Shown: in pieces, positions 31,434 through 39,485 of the stretch
Position numbering within the stretch: position 1 is the stretch's first letter
Layout: each line of letters opens with the position of its first letter
Source: Bacillus gobiensis
GTDB taxonomy: Bacteria; Bacillota; Bacilli; Bacillales; Bacillaceae
Length of the DNA: 64,000 bases
Assembly: GCF_001278705.1 (NCBI RefSeq)
Contig: NZ_CP012600.1
Location: 4,375,864-4,439,863 of the forward strand
Reading direction: 5' to 3'
Notes under the pieces: generated by a model
The model's database searches: none
Told to the model about the DNA's origin: nothing
What the model saw: the letters and a program-made list of their open reading frames with translations, nothing else
Translations under genes and position numbers: made by a program

Positions 31434-31475
31434 AGACAGCCTAAGGTCTTATCAAAAGACAGTAGGCTGTTGATG
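31434..31475 (+). terminator. Hairpin downstream of the aldolase gene
   Basis: ACAGCCTA and TAGGCTGT pair around an inner GTCTT/AAGAC stem. It lies in the 325-base gap (31227-31552) between the aldolase and the broken binding-protein gene. The T-rich tail is weak. I see nothing else in the gap beyond AT-rich DNA that may hold a promoter. Confidence 0.5.
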
Positions 31476-31552
31476 TTTTGACCTATCTGTTTACAGTTCA
31501 AAAAACTTTGGAATAGGTAATTGACTTTTCAATTTATGGGGGAAGTAGATGG

Positions 31553-32518
31553 ATGGTTAAGTTTAAAAAGCGCTTGATATTTCAACTTATTTACGCTGTC
31601 GCTATTTCTACTTTATTAATATATATTGTAAATTCTCATGTAATGACAAGAAGCCTAAGGTTGTTGTCGTTTTAAAAGCAATAGAATCTGAGTCAGAGTA
31701 TTGGAAAATAGTAGGGGCTGGAGCAAAAAAAGCCTTTCAAGATTTTAAAATAGATGGTCAAGTGATTGCTCCTGATTTGGGAATCACAAGTCTCAGAACA
31801 AGTAGATATACTAAAAAATGTTCTAAAAACAAAGCCGGATGCACTGATCGTTGCCTCGATTCAACCTTCTGCGACTATTCCTATTTTAGAGGAATATAAG
31901 AAGAACAATATTCCTGTATTGCTTGTGGATACAGAAGCAGATTGGAATGGACAGACAATGTATATAGGGACAGATCACTATGAATTAGGTAAAAAAGCAG
32001 GAGCACTATTGGGCTCTATGTTGCAGCCTGGGAGTCAGGTAGCACTTATTCATTCAACTATCGTCAATCCTGATATGGTTAAGCGTCTGAAAGGTGCTAG
32101 GGATGCTTTGGAAGCTATTGGGATCGGGGTTGTCAAGGAATTGCCGGCTGATAACGAATCGGGGGAAGTAAAGTTAGCAGTCAGAAATATTTTGCAGACG
32201 TTTCCTAACATCAATGGTGTGTTTGCTGCTAAGGATATAATTGCGATCGATACCTTGAAAGAATTTACAGAAAAAGAGCTTCAGATCCCAGTCGTTGGAA
32301 CGGATGGTACCATGAAGATGTTAAAGGAAGTTGAAGAGGAAAGGATAAGTGCTACTATAGCTCAAAATCCTTATGACATGGGATATATAAGCGTTGAGAA
32401 AGCACTTAAAGCGATAATGGGAGACCAACTTGAAAAAAGGATTGATAGTGGAGTGGATATTATGATCAAAGAGAATTCGGAAGAAAGAATAGATTTTTTA
32501 ACAACTAGATTAAAATAG
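31553..32518 (+). pseudogene. Periplasmic-binding-protein-like sugar receptor, two frameshifts
   Basis: A LacI/RbsB-type substrate-binding protein with an N-terminal membrane anchor (MVKFKKRLIFQLIYAVAIST). The frame breaks near 31650 and resumes in another frame as KKPKVVVVLKAIESESEYWK. It breaks again at 31769, where one extra T turns DWESQVSEQVDIL into DLGITSL. The remainder (DALIVASIQPSATIPILEEY, GQTMYIGTDHYELGKKAG, FAAKDIIAIDTLKEF, VPVVGTDGT-like loops) is intact to 32518. Such proteins often feed a membrane sensor or an ABC importer; neither is present here. GGGGGAAG precedes the ATG. Confidence 0.8.
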
Positions 32519-32530
32519 AGATATTTCAGT

Positions 32531-32602
32531 CTAATTGGTACCTACAAGACATGCAATACCAAATTCGGATTCATTTGCAAGTTTAATCGCATCTTCATCA
32601 AC
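32531..32602 (-). pseudogene. Aldehyde dehydrogenase fragment, 23 codons
   Basis: The minus strand reads VDEDAIKLANESEFGIACLV and then GTN and a stop, closely resembling the conserved DEDEAIRLANDSEFGL region of aldehyde dehydrogenases. It is an antisense scrap in the 100-base gap before the second HPr gene. Too short to function; it shows that DNA was joined here. Confidence 0.5.
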
Positions 32603-32622
32603 AAGAGTGGAGGATTACAATT

Positions 32623-32892
32623 ATGGTCGAAAAAATCTATACCATTACAAGTGGATCAGGACTTCATACTCGTCCGTCAACATTATTAGTAAACACAATT
32701 ACTTCATTTACTTCAGAAGTTTTTATTGAGTATAAAAACAAACAAATTAATTTAAAATCAATTATTGGTGTGATGTCACTTGGAATCCCTGAAGGTGCAA
32801 AAGTGAAAGTCACTGCTGAAGGGTACGATTCAGTACAAGTAATCGAAAGCATTGATATGGTCATGCAACAAGAAGGGCTTGGTGTATGGTGA
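32623..32892 (+). CDS. HPr-family phosphocarrier protein (copy 2)
   Basis: 89 residues with His15 in [11 protein letters not shown] and Ser46 in [16 protein letters not shown]. It resembles copy 1 but carries the substitutions A16T and A19S around the phosphorylated histidine. Its last codons overlap the Enzyme I gene by seven bases, so the pair forms a ptsH-ptsI module. GGAGG precedes the ATG. Confidence 0.95.
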   Translation: MVEKIYTITSGSGLHTRPSTLLVNTITSFTSEVFIEYKNKQINLKSIIGVMSLGIPEGAKVKVTAEGYDSVQVIESIDMVMQQEGLGVW

Positions 32893-34619
32893 CAAATACA
32901 ATTGATATAACAAAGACAATGATTGGAATTGCTGCATCAGAGGGTATTGCAATTGCCAAAGCTTTTCGCTTAGAAACCCCAGAATTAACAATAGAAAAAA
33001 CAGTAGTAACGGATATTGATGCAGAGGTAGGTCGTTTCGAAGAAGCGCTTACGCAATCAAAAGCAGAGCTTGAAGTGATTAAAGAGCATGCTCGTAAAGA
33101 ACTTGGAGAAGACAAAGCAGCGATTTTTGCTGCACATCTTCTTGTGTTAAGTGACCCAGAGCTTAGTAATCCTATTAAAGATAAAATTAAAAGTGAACGA
33201 GTAAATGCTGAATTTGCTTTACATGAAGTGGCAACTATGTTCATTACTATGTTTGAATCCATGGACAATGAATATATGAAAGAACGTGCCGCAGATATCC
33301 GTGACGTGACAAAACGTATATTAGCTCATCTTTTAGGGGTCACGATTGCAAATCCGAGTATGATTTTCGAAGAGGTTATTATCATTTCGGAAGATTTAAC
33401 ACCTTCAGATACAGCCCAATTAAATCGTCAATATGTAAAAGGTTTTACAACCGATATTGGAGGCCGTACATCTCATTCAGCGATCATGGCTAGATCTATG
33501 GAAATTCCAGCTGTTGTCGGAACGAAAACAGTCACAGGACATATCGAAAACGGCACCTTAGTTATTGTTGATGGGATAGATGGCAAGGTAATTGTAAATC
33601 CGACTCCAGAAGTCGTAAAAACATACGAAGAGAAAAAAGCTATGTATTTAGCTCAAAAAGCCGAGTGGACAAAGCTTGTAAATGAGCATACGGTGTCAGC
33701 TGATGCTCACCATGTTGAACTTGCAGCCAATATTGGGACACCTGAAGATGTAAAAGGGGTTTTGAAAAATGGCGGGGAAGGAGTCGGTTTATACCGGACA
33801 GAATTTTTATACATGGGTCGTGACCAGCTACCTACAGAAGAAGAGCAGTTTGACGCATATAAATCGGTGTTAGAGCAAATGGAAGGCAAGCCGGTAGTGG
33901 TTCGTACGTTAGATATCGGGGGAGATAAAGAACTTCCATATCTTGATTTACCAAAAGAAATGAACCCATTTTTAGGGTATCGTGCGATTCGTTTATGCTT
34001 AGAATCACAGGATATATTTCGAACACAGTTACGCTCCTTATTACGTGCGAGTATCTATGGAAACTTAAAAATTATGTTCCCTATGATTGCCACACTTGAT
34101 GAGTTCCGCCAAGCAAAAGCAATTTTAATAGAAGAAAAAGAGAAGCTTGAATGTGAGGGAATAACTGTTTCTGAGAACATAGAAGTAGGAATGATGGTGG
34201 AAATACCATCATCAGCGGTAATAGCTGATCTTTTTGCAAAAGAAGTGGATTTTTTCTCAATCGGAACAAATGATCTGATTCAATATACATTAGCTTCTGA
34301 CCGTATGAATGAGCGGGTATCGTACTTATACCAGCCATACAATCCAGCTATTCTCCGTCTCATTCATATGGTGATTAAAGCTGCCCATAAAGAAGGAAAA
34401 TGGGTAGGCATGTGTGGGGAGATGGCGGGGGATGAAATTGCGATTCCCATTCTACTTGCATTAGGATTAGATGAGTTCTCCATGAGTGCTACATCCATTT
34501 TAAAAGCTCGTTCCCAAATCAGTCAGTTATCAAAGGAAGACATTGAACAGTATGTAGAATCCATTCTTTCCATGACCACAACAGAAGAAGTCGTTTCTTT
34601 GATTAAAAATCGATTTTAA
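32886..34619 (+). CDS. ptsI: PTS Enzyme I (phosphoenolpyruvate-protein phosphotransferase)
   Basis: 577 residues, full length. It takes phosphate from PEP and passes it to HPr. The phosphohistidine is in [12 protein letters not shown] (His197 in this numbering). The PEP-binding barrel has [49 protein letters not shown] and the catalytic Cys region [10 protein letters not shown]. The start at 32886 overlaps the HPr gene; an alternative ATG at 32919 would fit the B. subtilis N-terminus but lacks a ribosome site. As an extra PTS Enzyme I it makes the cluster independent of the chromosomal ptsHI. Confidence 0.93.
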   Translation: MVTNTIDITKTMIGIAASEGIAIAKAFRLETPELTIEKTVVTDIDAEVGRFEEALTQSKAELEVIKEHARKELGEDKAAIFAAHLLVLSDPELSNPIKDKIKSERVNAEFALHEVATMFITMFESMDNEYMKERAADIRDVTKRILAHLLGVTIANPSMIFEEVIIISEDLTPSDTAQLNRQYVKGFTTDIGGRTSHSAIMARSMEIPAVVGTKTVTGHIENGTLVIVDGIDGKVIVNPTPEVVKTYEEKKAMYLAQKAEWTKLVNEHTVSADAHHVELAANIGTPEDVKGVLKNGGEGVGLYRTEFLYMGRDQLPTEEEQFDAYKSVLEQMEGKPVVVRTLDIGGDKELPYLDLPKEMNPFLGYRAIRLCLESQDIFRTQLRSLLRASIYGNLKIMFPMIATLDEFRQAKAILIEEKEKLECEGITVSENIEVGMMVEIPSSAVIADLFAKEVDFFSIGTNDLIQYTLASDRMNERVSYLYQPYNPAILRLIHMVIKAAHKEGKWVGMCGEMAGDEIAIPILLALGLDEFSMSATSILKARSQISQLSKEDIEQYVESILSMTTTEEVVSLIKNRF

Positions 34620-34664
34620 ACAAAGAAATATGGAAATCTCATAAATAATTAATGAGGTGATAAA

Positions 34665-34823
34665 ATGACTGGGAAGATGATCTTTTTTGATATAGATGGA
34701 ACACTACTTAACCATGACAAGAAAATACTTCTTTCAACAAAAGAGGCAATTCAAGCTTTAAAAGAGAAAGGACATGAAGTAGCAATCGCAACGGGACGTG
34801 CCCCATTCATGTTTGAAGACTTA
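34665..34823 (+). pseudogene. Cof-type HAD phosphatase, N-terminal fragment
   Basis: Starts GKMIFFDIDGTLLNHDKKI with the HAD nucleophile and acid (D-I-D), then AIQALKEKGHEVAIATGRAP, then FEDL, where similarity ends at about 34823. From 34826 the DNA is Tn3 transposase in another frame. About 53 of the expected 260 residues remain. It probably belonged to the PTS operon, since such phosphatases often do, and was cut by transposition or recombination. Confidence 0.8.
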
Positions 34824-34825
34824 TA

Positions 34826-35555
34826 TGGGGAGGTGGCGAGGTTGCTTCCGCGGATGGATTGCGTTTTGTCACTCCAGTGAAATCTGTACATTCCGGTCCC
34901 AACCCTAAATATTTCGGTACAGGTCGTACAGCCAAGAGAAATTATGACCGATACAGCTGGTTATAGTGATATCATCTTTGGGCTCTTTGGATTGTTAGGT
35001 TATCAATTTAGCCCACGTTTAGCTGATGTTGGTGAGTCACGTCTTTGGCGTTTCCATTCCACGTCAGACTATGGAATTCTGAATCAGTTATCCAAAAGTC
35101 GTATTCGTGAAGACTTGATACACCGTCATTGGGAGGATATGCTTCGAGTTGCTGGCTCTCTTAAACTTAATAAAGTAAATGCAACTCATCTTATTCAGGC
35201 GTTGCAACAGAATGGAAAACCTACCATGTTAGGACGAGCAATCGGAGAATTTGGGCGGATTTTTAAGACACGTTATCTACTATTATACTTACATGATGAG
35301 AACTATCGTCGCAAAATTCTAACACAATTAAATAGAGGAGAAGCAAGACATAGTTTGGCAAGGGCTGTATTTTACGGAAAGCGAGGAGAGCTTCATCAAT
35401 CCTATCGAGACGGCCAAGAAGATCAATTAGGTGCATTGGGTTTAGTCGTAAATGCTATTGTAGTCTGGAATACTCGTTATATGGAATCCGCACTACAAGT
35501 TCTTCGCAATCGTGGCAACGTTCTTGATGAGGATAATATTTCTAGGCTTTCTCAC
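34826..35555 (+). pseudogene. Third Tn3-family transposase, C-terminal fragment with deletion
   Basis: WGGGEVASADGLRFVTPVKS and GPNPKYFGTGRTAK are the catalytic-domain start of a Tn3 TnpA different from the T1/T2 type. After an internal deletion of roughly 45 residues the frame changes and continues EIMTDTAGYSDIIFGLFGLL to LADVGESRLWRFH and ALQVLRNRGNVLDEDNISRL. The last about 30 residues are missing. Both ends are fused to unrelated sequence (HAD phosphatase left, hypothetical right). Confidence 0.85.
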
Positions 35556-35829
35556 TGCAAAAATAAGAATGTGGCTGCGAATAGAAAATAACAATAAATT
35601 TGTACGTAGTAAAGGAAAGGTAAGAGAAAGTGTCGAGCAGTTCCTAAAAGATAATTACAAAATGGAGATCATAGCTAACGAGTATATAATCTACGTCCCT
35701 TATACAACTGTCGATGCGTTAAAAAAGACAGTGTATGATATTCTCGGTGAATTAGATAGTGAGGCTGATATGAGGAATTGTTTTATTGAAGCAGATGTTT
35801 ATTGCGATGAATTAGGACTCTCATGGTAA
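35512..35829 (+). CDS. Hypothetical protein, 5' end fused to Tn3 remnant
   Basis: The credible part is about 80 residues from 35591: NKFVRSKGKVRESVEQFLKD and IIYVPYTTVDALKKTVYDIL and AEDVYCDELGLSW-like ending. The frame is open back to 35512 only because it reads through the transposase remnant, so the natural start has been lost. It has an alpha/beta look, is acidic, has no membrane segment, and its family is unknown. It ends about 40 bases from the right end of T1. Confidence 0.4.
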   Translation: MATFLMRIIFLGFLTAKIRMWLRIENNNKFVRSKGKVRESVEQFLKDNYKMEIIANEYIIYVPYTTVDALKKTVYDILGELDSEADMRNCFIEADVYCDELGLSW

Positions 35830-35870
35830 TTTCAAGGATTTCTTTTTCATTACCATATTAAATAAGTAAA

Positions 35871-35930
35871 TTACTTTTATTGGAATAAATCCTGCGGACT
35901 AGAGCAGCTACCCTGTCACTAGGCCTAATA
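35871..35930 (-). repeat. Right terminal inverted repeat of T1
   Basis: Inverted copy of 16257-16315. The core occupies 35893-35920 and is identical over 28 bases, and CCAATAAAAGTAA is shared further in. The outer side runs into a truncated XRE-like reading frame. Confidence 0.75.
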
Positions 35931-36091
35931 GTAACATCTAAATCATTAGCTAATTCTATTAAAGTTAGACCCTTTGACTCTCTAAACATCCGAATAATTG
36001 ATCCTACATACTCTTTCAACCCTGACAAATCAACCACCTCGATCGAGTTATTATAATCATCATACCAAACAATCCCATAAATCAAGTTCAA
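35921..36091 (-). pseudogene. XRE-type HTH regulator, N-terminal fragment at T1 edge
   Basis: The frame reads NSIEVVDLSGLKEYVGSIIR and MFRESKGLTLIELANDLDVT, the first helices of an XRE helix-turn-helix. It then runs directly into the right end of T1. The other half of the gene was not found beyond the left end of T1, so this may be an old junction rather than a simple insertion site. Confidence 0.5.
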
Positions 36092-36130
36092 TATTATGAT
36101 CGATCAAAACAAAAATAAAAAGAAAGTAAT

Positions 36131-36168
36131 AAAAACCCGATTCTTAAATACGTGAGAATCGGGTTTTT
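36131..36168. terminator. Bidirectional intrinsic terminator
   Basis: AAAAACCCGATTCT pairs with AGAATCGGGTTTTT around a 10-base loop, between the integrase gene (minus strand) and the T1 right end. Confidence 0.88.
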
Positions 36169-36223
36169 ATGTGTAAAAATATTTCCTTGACGTGCAATTT
36201 TTCTTTTTTTGGTCGTGTCGGGC

Positions 36224-37342
36224 CTAATATTCTTGCGACGGTGAATTTTTGTTTTCAAAAAGCGAGACCTTCTTGAGACGTTGATAACTCTTACCCTTGT
36301 TCACTCGATCGAGGTAAATGTTTGTGGTTGAGATATCAGAGTGACCCACCCATTCTTTCACATCCACCAGTGGTACTTCGTTCTCGAGCATTGTCGTAAC
36401 GAACGTATGTCGGAACCAATGAGGACTGATCTTTTGGTTCGCCCCAGCGATTCGGACCACCTCTTTAACAATCTTATAGAGGTGATTATAAGTAATTCTC
36501 TGACGAGTTTCTTCCTTATTATATAGAGAATAAAATAAGGGGGTCTCATCACGTGGATTGATCTCACTTGAACCTTCCCACATTTCAAGGTATCGTAAGA
36601 GCTCCATTTCCGTCTCTACCCGTACAGGAACCTCTCGATGTTTCCTTCCCTTCCCAATGACATCGACCCAAAGTTCACCCTTTCGATAATAGAAACTTCC
36701 TTTATTTAAGCTTACGAACTCACTCGCTCGTAAACCTGTAGTATAGAGAAGATAACCCAGCAAAAGGTTTCGCTGTTGGAGATGTCTCCTGTAGGTTTGT
36801 GTTCGTACGACCTTAGGAAAATAATCGATGAGATTTTCCGCATCTTCTTGGGTGAGTTCCCGTAGCTGTACACGGTTTTTGTTCTCCTCGTTCAAATAGT
36901 GGCCGCGTCTAACGGCTGGTTTATGAATCCATCTGGAAAGAGGGGAGGAGTAATAGCTCGTATCAAACCCAAAATCGAGCAGCCGCCGAAAAAACTCTAA
37001 TTTTCGGACCGCAGTCTTTGCTGCGTATTTCTCTGTAATGTAATCGTTGTACACTTTTACTTCTGGATACCCGATGTCTCGAAAAGAGAGCTTATGTGTC
37101 GAAAGAAAATCCAGAAGGGTTTTCGCATCTCCTCTGTAGGCCCGAATGGTATGCTTCGATAGTTCCTTCCCTTTGATGAAGATCCTGGAATAGAAGAACA
37201 ACTCAATAAAATCTCGTTCACTAGCATTTGAGAGATTCAAATTTCGGTTCTCATCTAAAAAGTGATTGATTTCTAAATTTTGTATGAAGGTTTGAAGTTC
37301 ATCACTTTTTTTGGCTTGATTCAAGATTTCCAAATGATTCAT
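36224..37342 (-). CDS. Tyrosine-type site-specific recombinase
   Basis: 372 residues. An N-terminal core-binding domain (KGKELSKHTIRAYRGDAKTL) precedes the catalytic domain with the expected residues: Arg in TTGLRASEFVSL, Lys in GKGRKHREVPVR, His-x-x-Arg in SPHWFRHTFV, His in WVGHSDISTT and the nucleophilic Tyr in NIYLDRVNKG. All are present, so it may be active. GGAGGG just upstream indicates the ATG at 37342 rather than the TTG at 37366. It is of the phage/plasmid integrase type and lies just outside T1; it could be the integrase of an earlier island. No attachment site was identified. Confidence 0.88.
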   Translation of the reverse strand: MNHLEILNQAKKSDELQTFIQNLEINHFLDENRNLNLSNASERDFIELFFYSRIFIKGKELSKHTIRAYRGDAKTLLDFLSTHKLSFRDIGYPEVKVYNDYITEKYAAKTAVRKLEFFRRLLDFGFDTSYYSSPLSRWIHKPAVRRGHYLNEENKNRVQLRELTQEDAENLIDYFPKVVRTQTYRRHLQQRNLLLGYLLYTTGLRASEFVSLNKGSFYYRKGELWVDVIGKGRKHREVPVRVETEMELLRYLEMWEGSSEINPRDETPLFYSLYNKEETRQRITYNHLYKIVKEVVRIAGANQKISPHWFRHTFVTTMLENEVPLVDVKEWVGHSDISTTNIYLDRVNKGKSYQRLKKVSLFENKNSPSQEY

Positions 37343-37625
37343 GTAACCCTCCCTCTCCATGATCAAGTCGATTGAGTATTTTTTAATAAGTAACTTACTT
37401 TATTTCATGAACTTACTTAATTTTGGAATATGTAAATAAAAGGATGGTTATTCAAGATAATGCATCCTTATCTTGACTATTAAAAATAAGTATAAATCAC
37501 GAACTAACGTTCCGTCAAATGATCTAATGAATTAATTATATTAACTATTAATAAGGTTTAATTTAAAAATCTTTTCATCGCCATCAAAGAGGAGCATCTT
37601 AGAAAGTACTCCTCTAGGAAAAAAC

Positions 37626-38249
37626 CTAAGCTCTTACTTTTAAAGACCTCGAGAGGGAATTGATTAAAATTTCTAACTTTTCCCCTAACAAATACCCTAA
37701 TTTCAAATTTTTATTCTCGCATTCTTGTGTTAAATTGCCGATAATGCTTTCTGACAATTGAAACCCTTGTGGTTGTTTATCCCCCACTACATTGGAAATT
37801 TGATCTTGTAGATCTAAGATTGCTGCATAGTTTATAATAACAGTTAAAGACAATCCCGTTTTATCTTTAAAGTCTTTTATATTGTTTATAATCTGCTTGT
37901 CTATCAAATAGGTATTAAAAATCAATCGCTGCTTCTTATCGGCTTTGAAGGATTTCCACTGTTCGTTTGTCTTCTTGACAACCTTATTTAGGTGGTAGGA
38001 GATGAGAAAATGAAGTTGATGATTATACCTAGGCTTATCATTGTACAAATTAACAACGTAATCTCTAAAATTGATTTGAATACTTTTTGTTCCTTTAAAT
38101 AAATCAAGATTTGCTTTTGAAGCAGAAAATGAACTCGAATACAGAACTAAATGCAGTATTATAACAGAAGTCAAAGGAGCACCAAGATAATATGCTCTTT
38201 GTTTCAATTCCGTTTCAACATTTTCCTCCATAAGAATCCTTAACTTCAT
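37626..38249 (-). CDS. Hypothetical protein, plasmid-like, possible ribbon-helix-helix start
   Basis: 207 residues from the ATG at 38249. The N-terminus (KLRILMEENVETELKQRAYY to GAPLTSVIILHLVLYS) resembles a ribbon-helix-helix DNA-binding segment. The rest is helical and lysine-rich. I recognise no family. The start lies inside the IS256 remnant read in another frame, so the native start may have been altered when the IS was deleted. Similar proteins are common on Bacillus plasmids, but this is an impression only. Confidence 0.55.
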   Translation of the reverse strand: MKLRILMEENVETELKQRAYYLGAPLTSVIILHLVLYSSSFSASKANLDLFKGTKSIQINFRDYVVNLYNDKPRYNHQLHFLISYHLNKVVKKTNEQWKSFKADKKQRLIFNTYLIDKQIINNIKDFKDKTGLSLTVIINYAAILDLQDQISNVVGDKQPQGFQLSESIIGNLTQECENKNLKLGYLLGEKLEILINSLSRSLKVRA

Positions 38250-38477
38250 GTGGCACATACCTTGGAATTAAGAGCATTTTGCATATCTTCCGCCGTTTCC
38301 AGCTGATAATTTTCCAGAATTCGATTCGCTAACTCTACAGATTTTGGATCCCGTTTTGATTTAGCCAGAATGTAAACCTCCCCATTCATTTGTTTCTATT
38401 CTATCAATAAAAAAACAAAACTGGGAAGCAAGAGCCGTACGCTCTCACACTTACACAGTTTAGTTTACACTCTCGCC
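38246..38477 (-). mobile_element. IS256-family element, 5' remnant
   Basis: The transposase start is readable on the minus strand as AKSKRDPKSVELANRILENY followed by QLETAEDMQNALN, the N-terminus of IS256-type Mutator transposases, then the frame ends at 38246. Upstream, GAGAGTGTAAACTAAACTGT (inverted, about 38450-38475) resembles the terminal repeat of this family. About 45 of roughly 400 codons remain. CTG or ATG is a possible start with GGGGAGG before it. Confidence 0.75.
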
Positions 38478-38539
38478 AGTGGATTAAGATTTTTTCATCG
38501 AAAACTTTTTTCTATTGATTTTACGGGATACCGCAAATA

Positions 38540-38580
38540 GGGGTAGAGGGAGCTAAGCTACGATATACCGAAAAGCTTAG
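38540..38580 (+). repeat. Tn3-like end or dispersed repeat, copy 1
   Basis: GGGGTAGAGGGAGCTAAG followed by CTACGA and ATACCG. A near-identical copy in the same orientation lies at 47601-47640. GGGGTA is the usual outer tip of Tn3-family ends, so both may be relics of transposon ends. The rest of 38478-38717 is non-coding. Confidence 0.45.
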
Positions 38581-38717
38581 TGGGATGGTGTGGTTACTAT
38601 GCCCTTGAAAAGACAATCTAAATTGAATTTCTTTTTACATACTGCAAACAAAAGCTATCCTATCCTTTAGATGAACAAGTTGGTTGCATACTATAGTCAT
38701 TTTATACAGAACGGTAA

Positions 38718-39188
38718 TCATAATCTAGCTGCTGTAAAATAAGTTGCTTCTATATTATCTTCTACACTTATTTCTGGTGTAATATTCACGGCTGTACTAC
38801 TTATAGCAGTTACATCCACACGATCACCCGCTTCCAGCTGAACGATAGTAGAAACGGTTACAGTATTAGGAAGGTTTTGGTTTCCTACTAAATTTGCTGC
38901 AAGTCGGTAACCGGTATCAACACCTTTAACAAAGTTGCCATTCAACCGAATATTTGCTCTCGCAAAAAAATTAAGGTTTCTATCATTAAAATTAGTCTGA
39001 AATGTAATAGTTGCTTGTATAATGTATACTCCATCAATTGCTGGAATAAATGTAGATGTAGCTGCATCGTATTCATTTGCCAGATCGAATTGTTGATTTG
39101 GAAAATTAACTTTTACCGTATTATTAGCTGGTAGGCTTTGATTAACACCAGTAGCTCTAAAAGCCGATCTCCGTTTAATTACACACAT
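38718..39188 (-). CDS. C1q/TNF-like domain protein
   Basis: 156 residues. There is no signal peptide; it starts CVIKRRSAFRATGVNQSLPA. The pattern of beta strands with FDLANEYDAATSTFIPAIDG, then VYIIQATITFQ, NIRLNGNFV and VSTIVQLEAGDRVDV, is that of the bacterial C1q-like jelly roll, which usually trimerises and is common on Bacillus spore surface filaments. There is no collagen-like Gly-X-Y region here. GGGG lies upstream. A surface or exosporium role is plausible but unproven. Confidence 0.7.
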   Translation of the reverse strand: MCVIKRRSAFRATGVNQSLPANNTVKVNFPNQQFDLANEYDAATSTFIPAIDGVYIIQATITFQTNFNDRNLNFFARANIRLNGNFVKGVDTGYRLAANLVGNQNLPNTVTVSTIVQLEAGDRVDVTAISSTAVNITPEISVEDNIEATYFTAARL

Positions 39189-39425
39189 ATATCATTACCC
39201 CTTTTTTACATTTGAGATTTAAGATCCATTGGTGACATATTGCTTATTCTCTAGTACTCTATGAAAAGGAGTTTTAAATTGCACAAGCAAACTACCTAGG
39301 GCTTTTTGAAATGGTCTATCTGCTCTAATTTTTAATGATATGAAGAACTACTTTTTTCGTTCAGATAGCCTTTTATTTCCTTATTATTCTTGACCTGTAA
39401 CTTTAACTTAAGTACATTTCTTCAT

Positions 39426-39464
39426 GGGGTACCGCCAGGGCGATACCCCTCTTAGCAAAATAAG
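39426..39464 (+). repeat. Tn3/Tn4430-type terminal repeat tip, palindromic
   Basis: GGGGTACCGCCAG matches the outer bases of Tn4430-like ends, and the 39-base stretch ends in TAAG as such ends do. Bases 39426-39449 are also self-complementary (GGGGTA...TACCCC, CGCC...GGCG), as if two transposon tips were joined head to head. No partner was located nearby. Confidence 0.55.
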
Positions 39465-39485
39465 AATATCTAGATAGGTGATTAT

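Larger units (their letters stand above)
16257..35930. mobile_element. Composite Tn3-family unit T1 with germination and PTS cargo
   Basis: Bounded by inverted copies of a roughly 50-bp sequence (16257-16315 on plus, 35871-35930 on minus). The 28-base core is identical and about 47 of 50 bases match overall. A frameshifted Tn3-family transposase starts about 100 bases inside the left end. The cargo is a gerA-type operon and a PTS/pentose-phosphate cluster. The right part is damaged by a second Tn3 transposase fragment. The unit is about 19.7 kb. I infer one former transposon from end orientation plus transposase; no clear 5-bp target duplication could be identified, and the outermost TIR base is uncertain. 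The same arrangement of ends and transposase occurs in T2. Confidence 0.65.

Noticed and set aside
32535..32729. Plus-strand frame before the second HPr
   Set aside because: It is the opposite strand of the aldehyde dehydrogenase scrap and overlaps the real HPr start.
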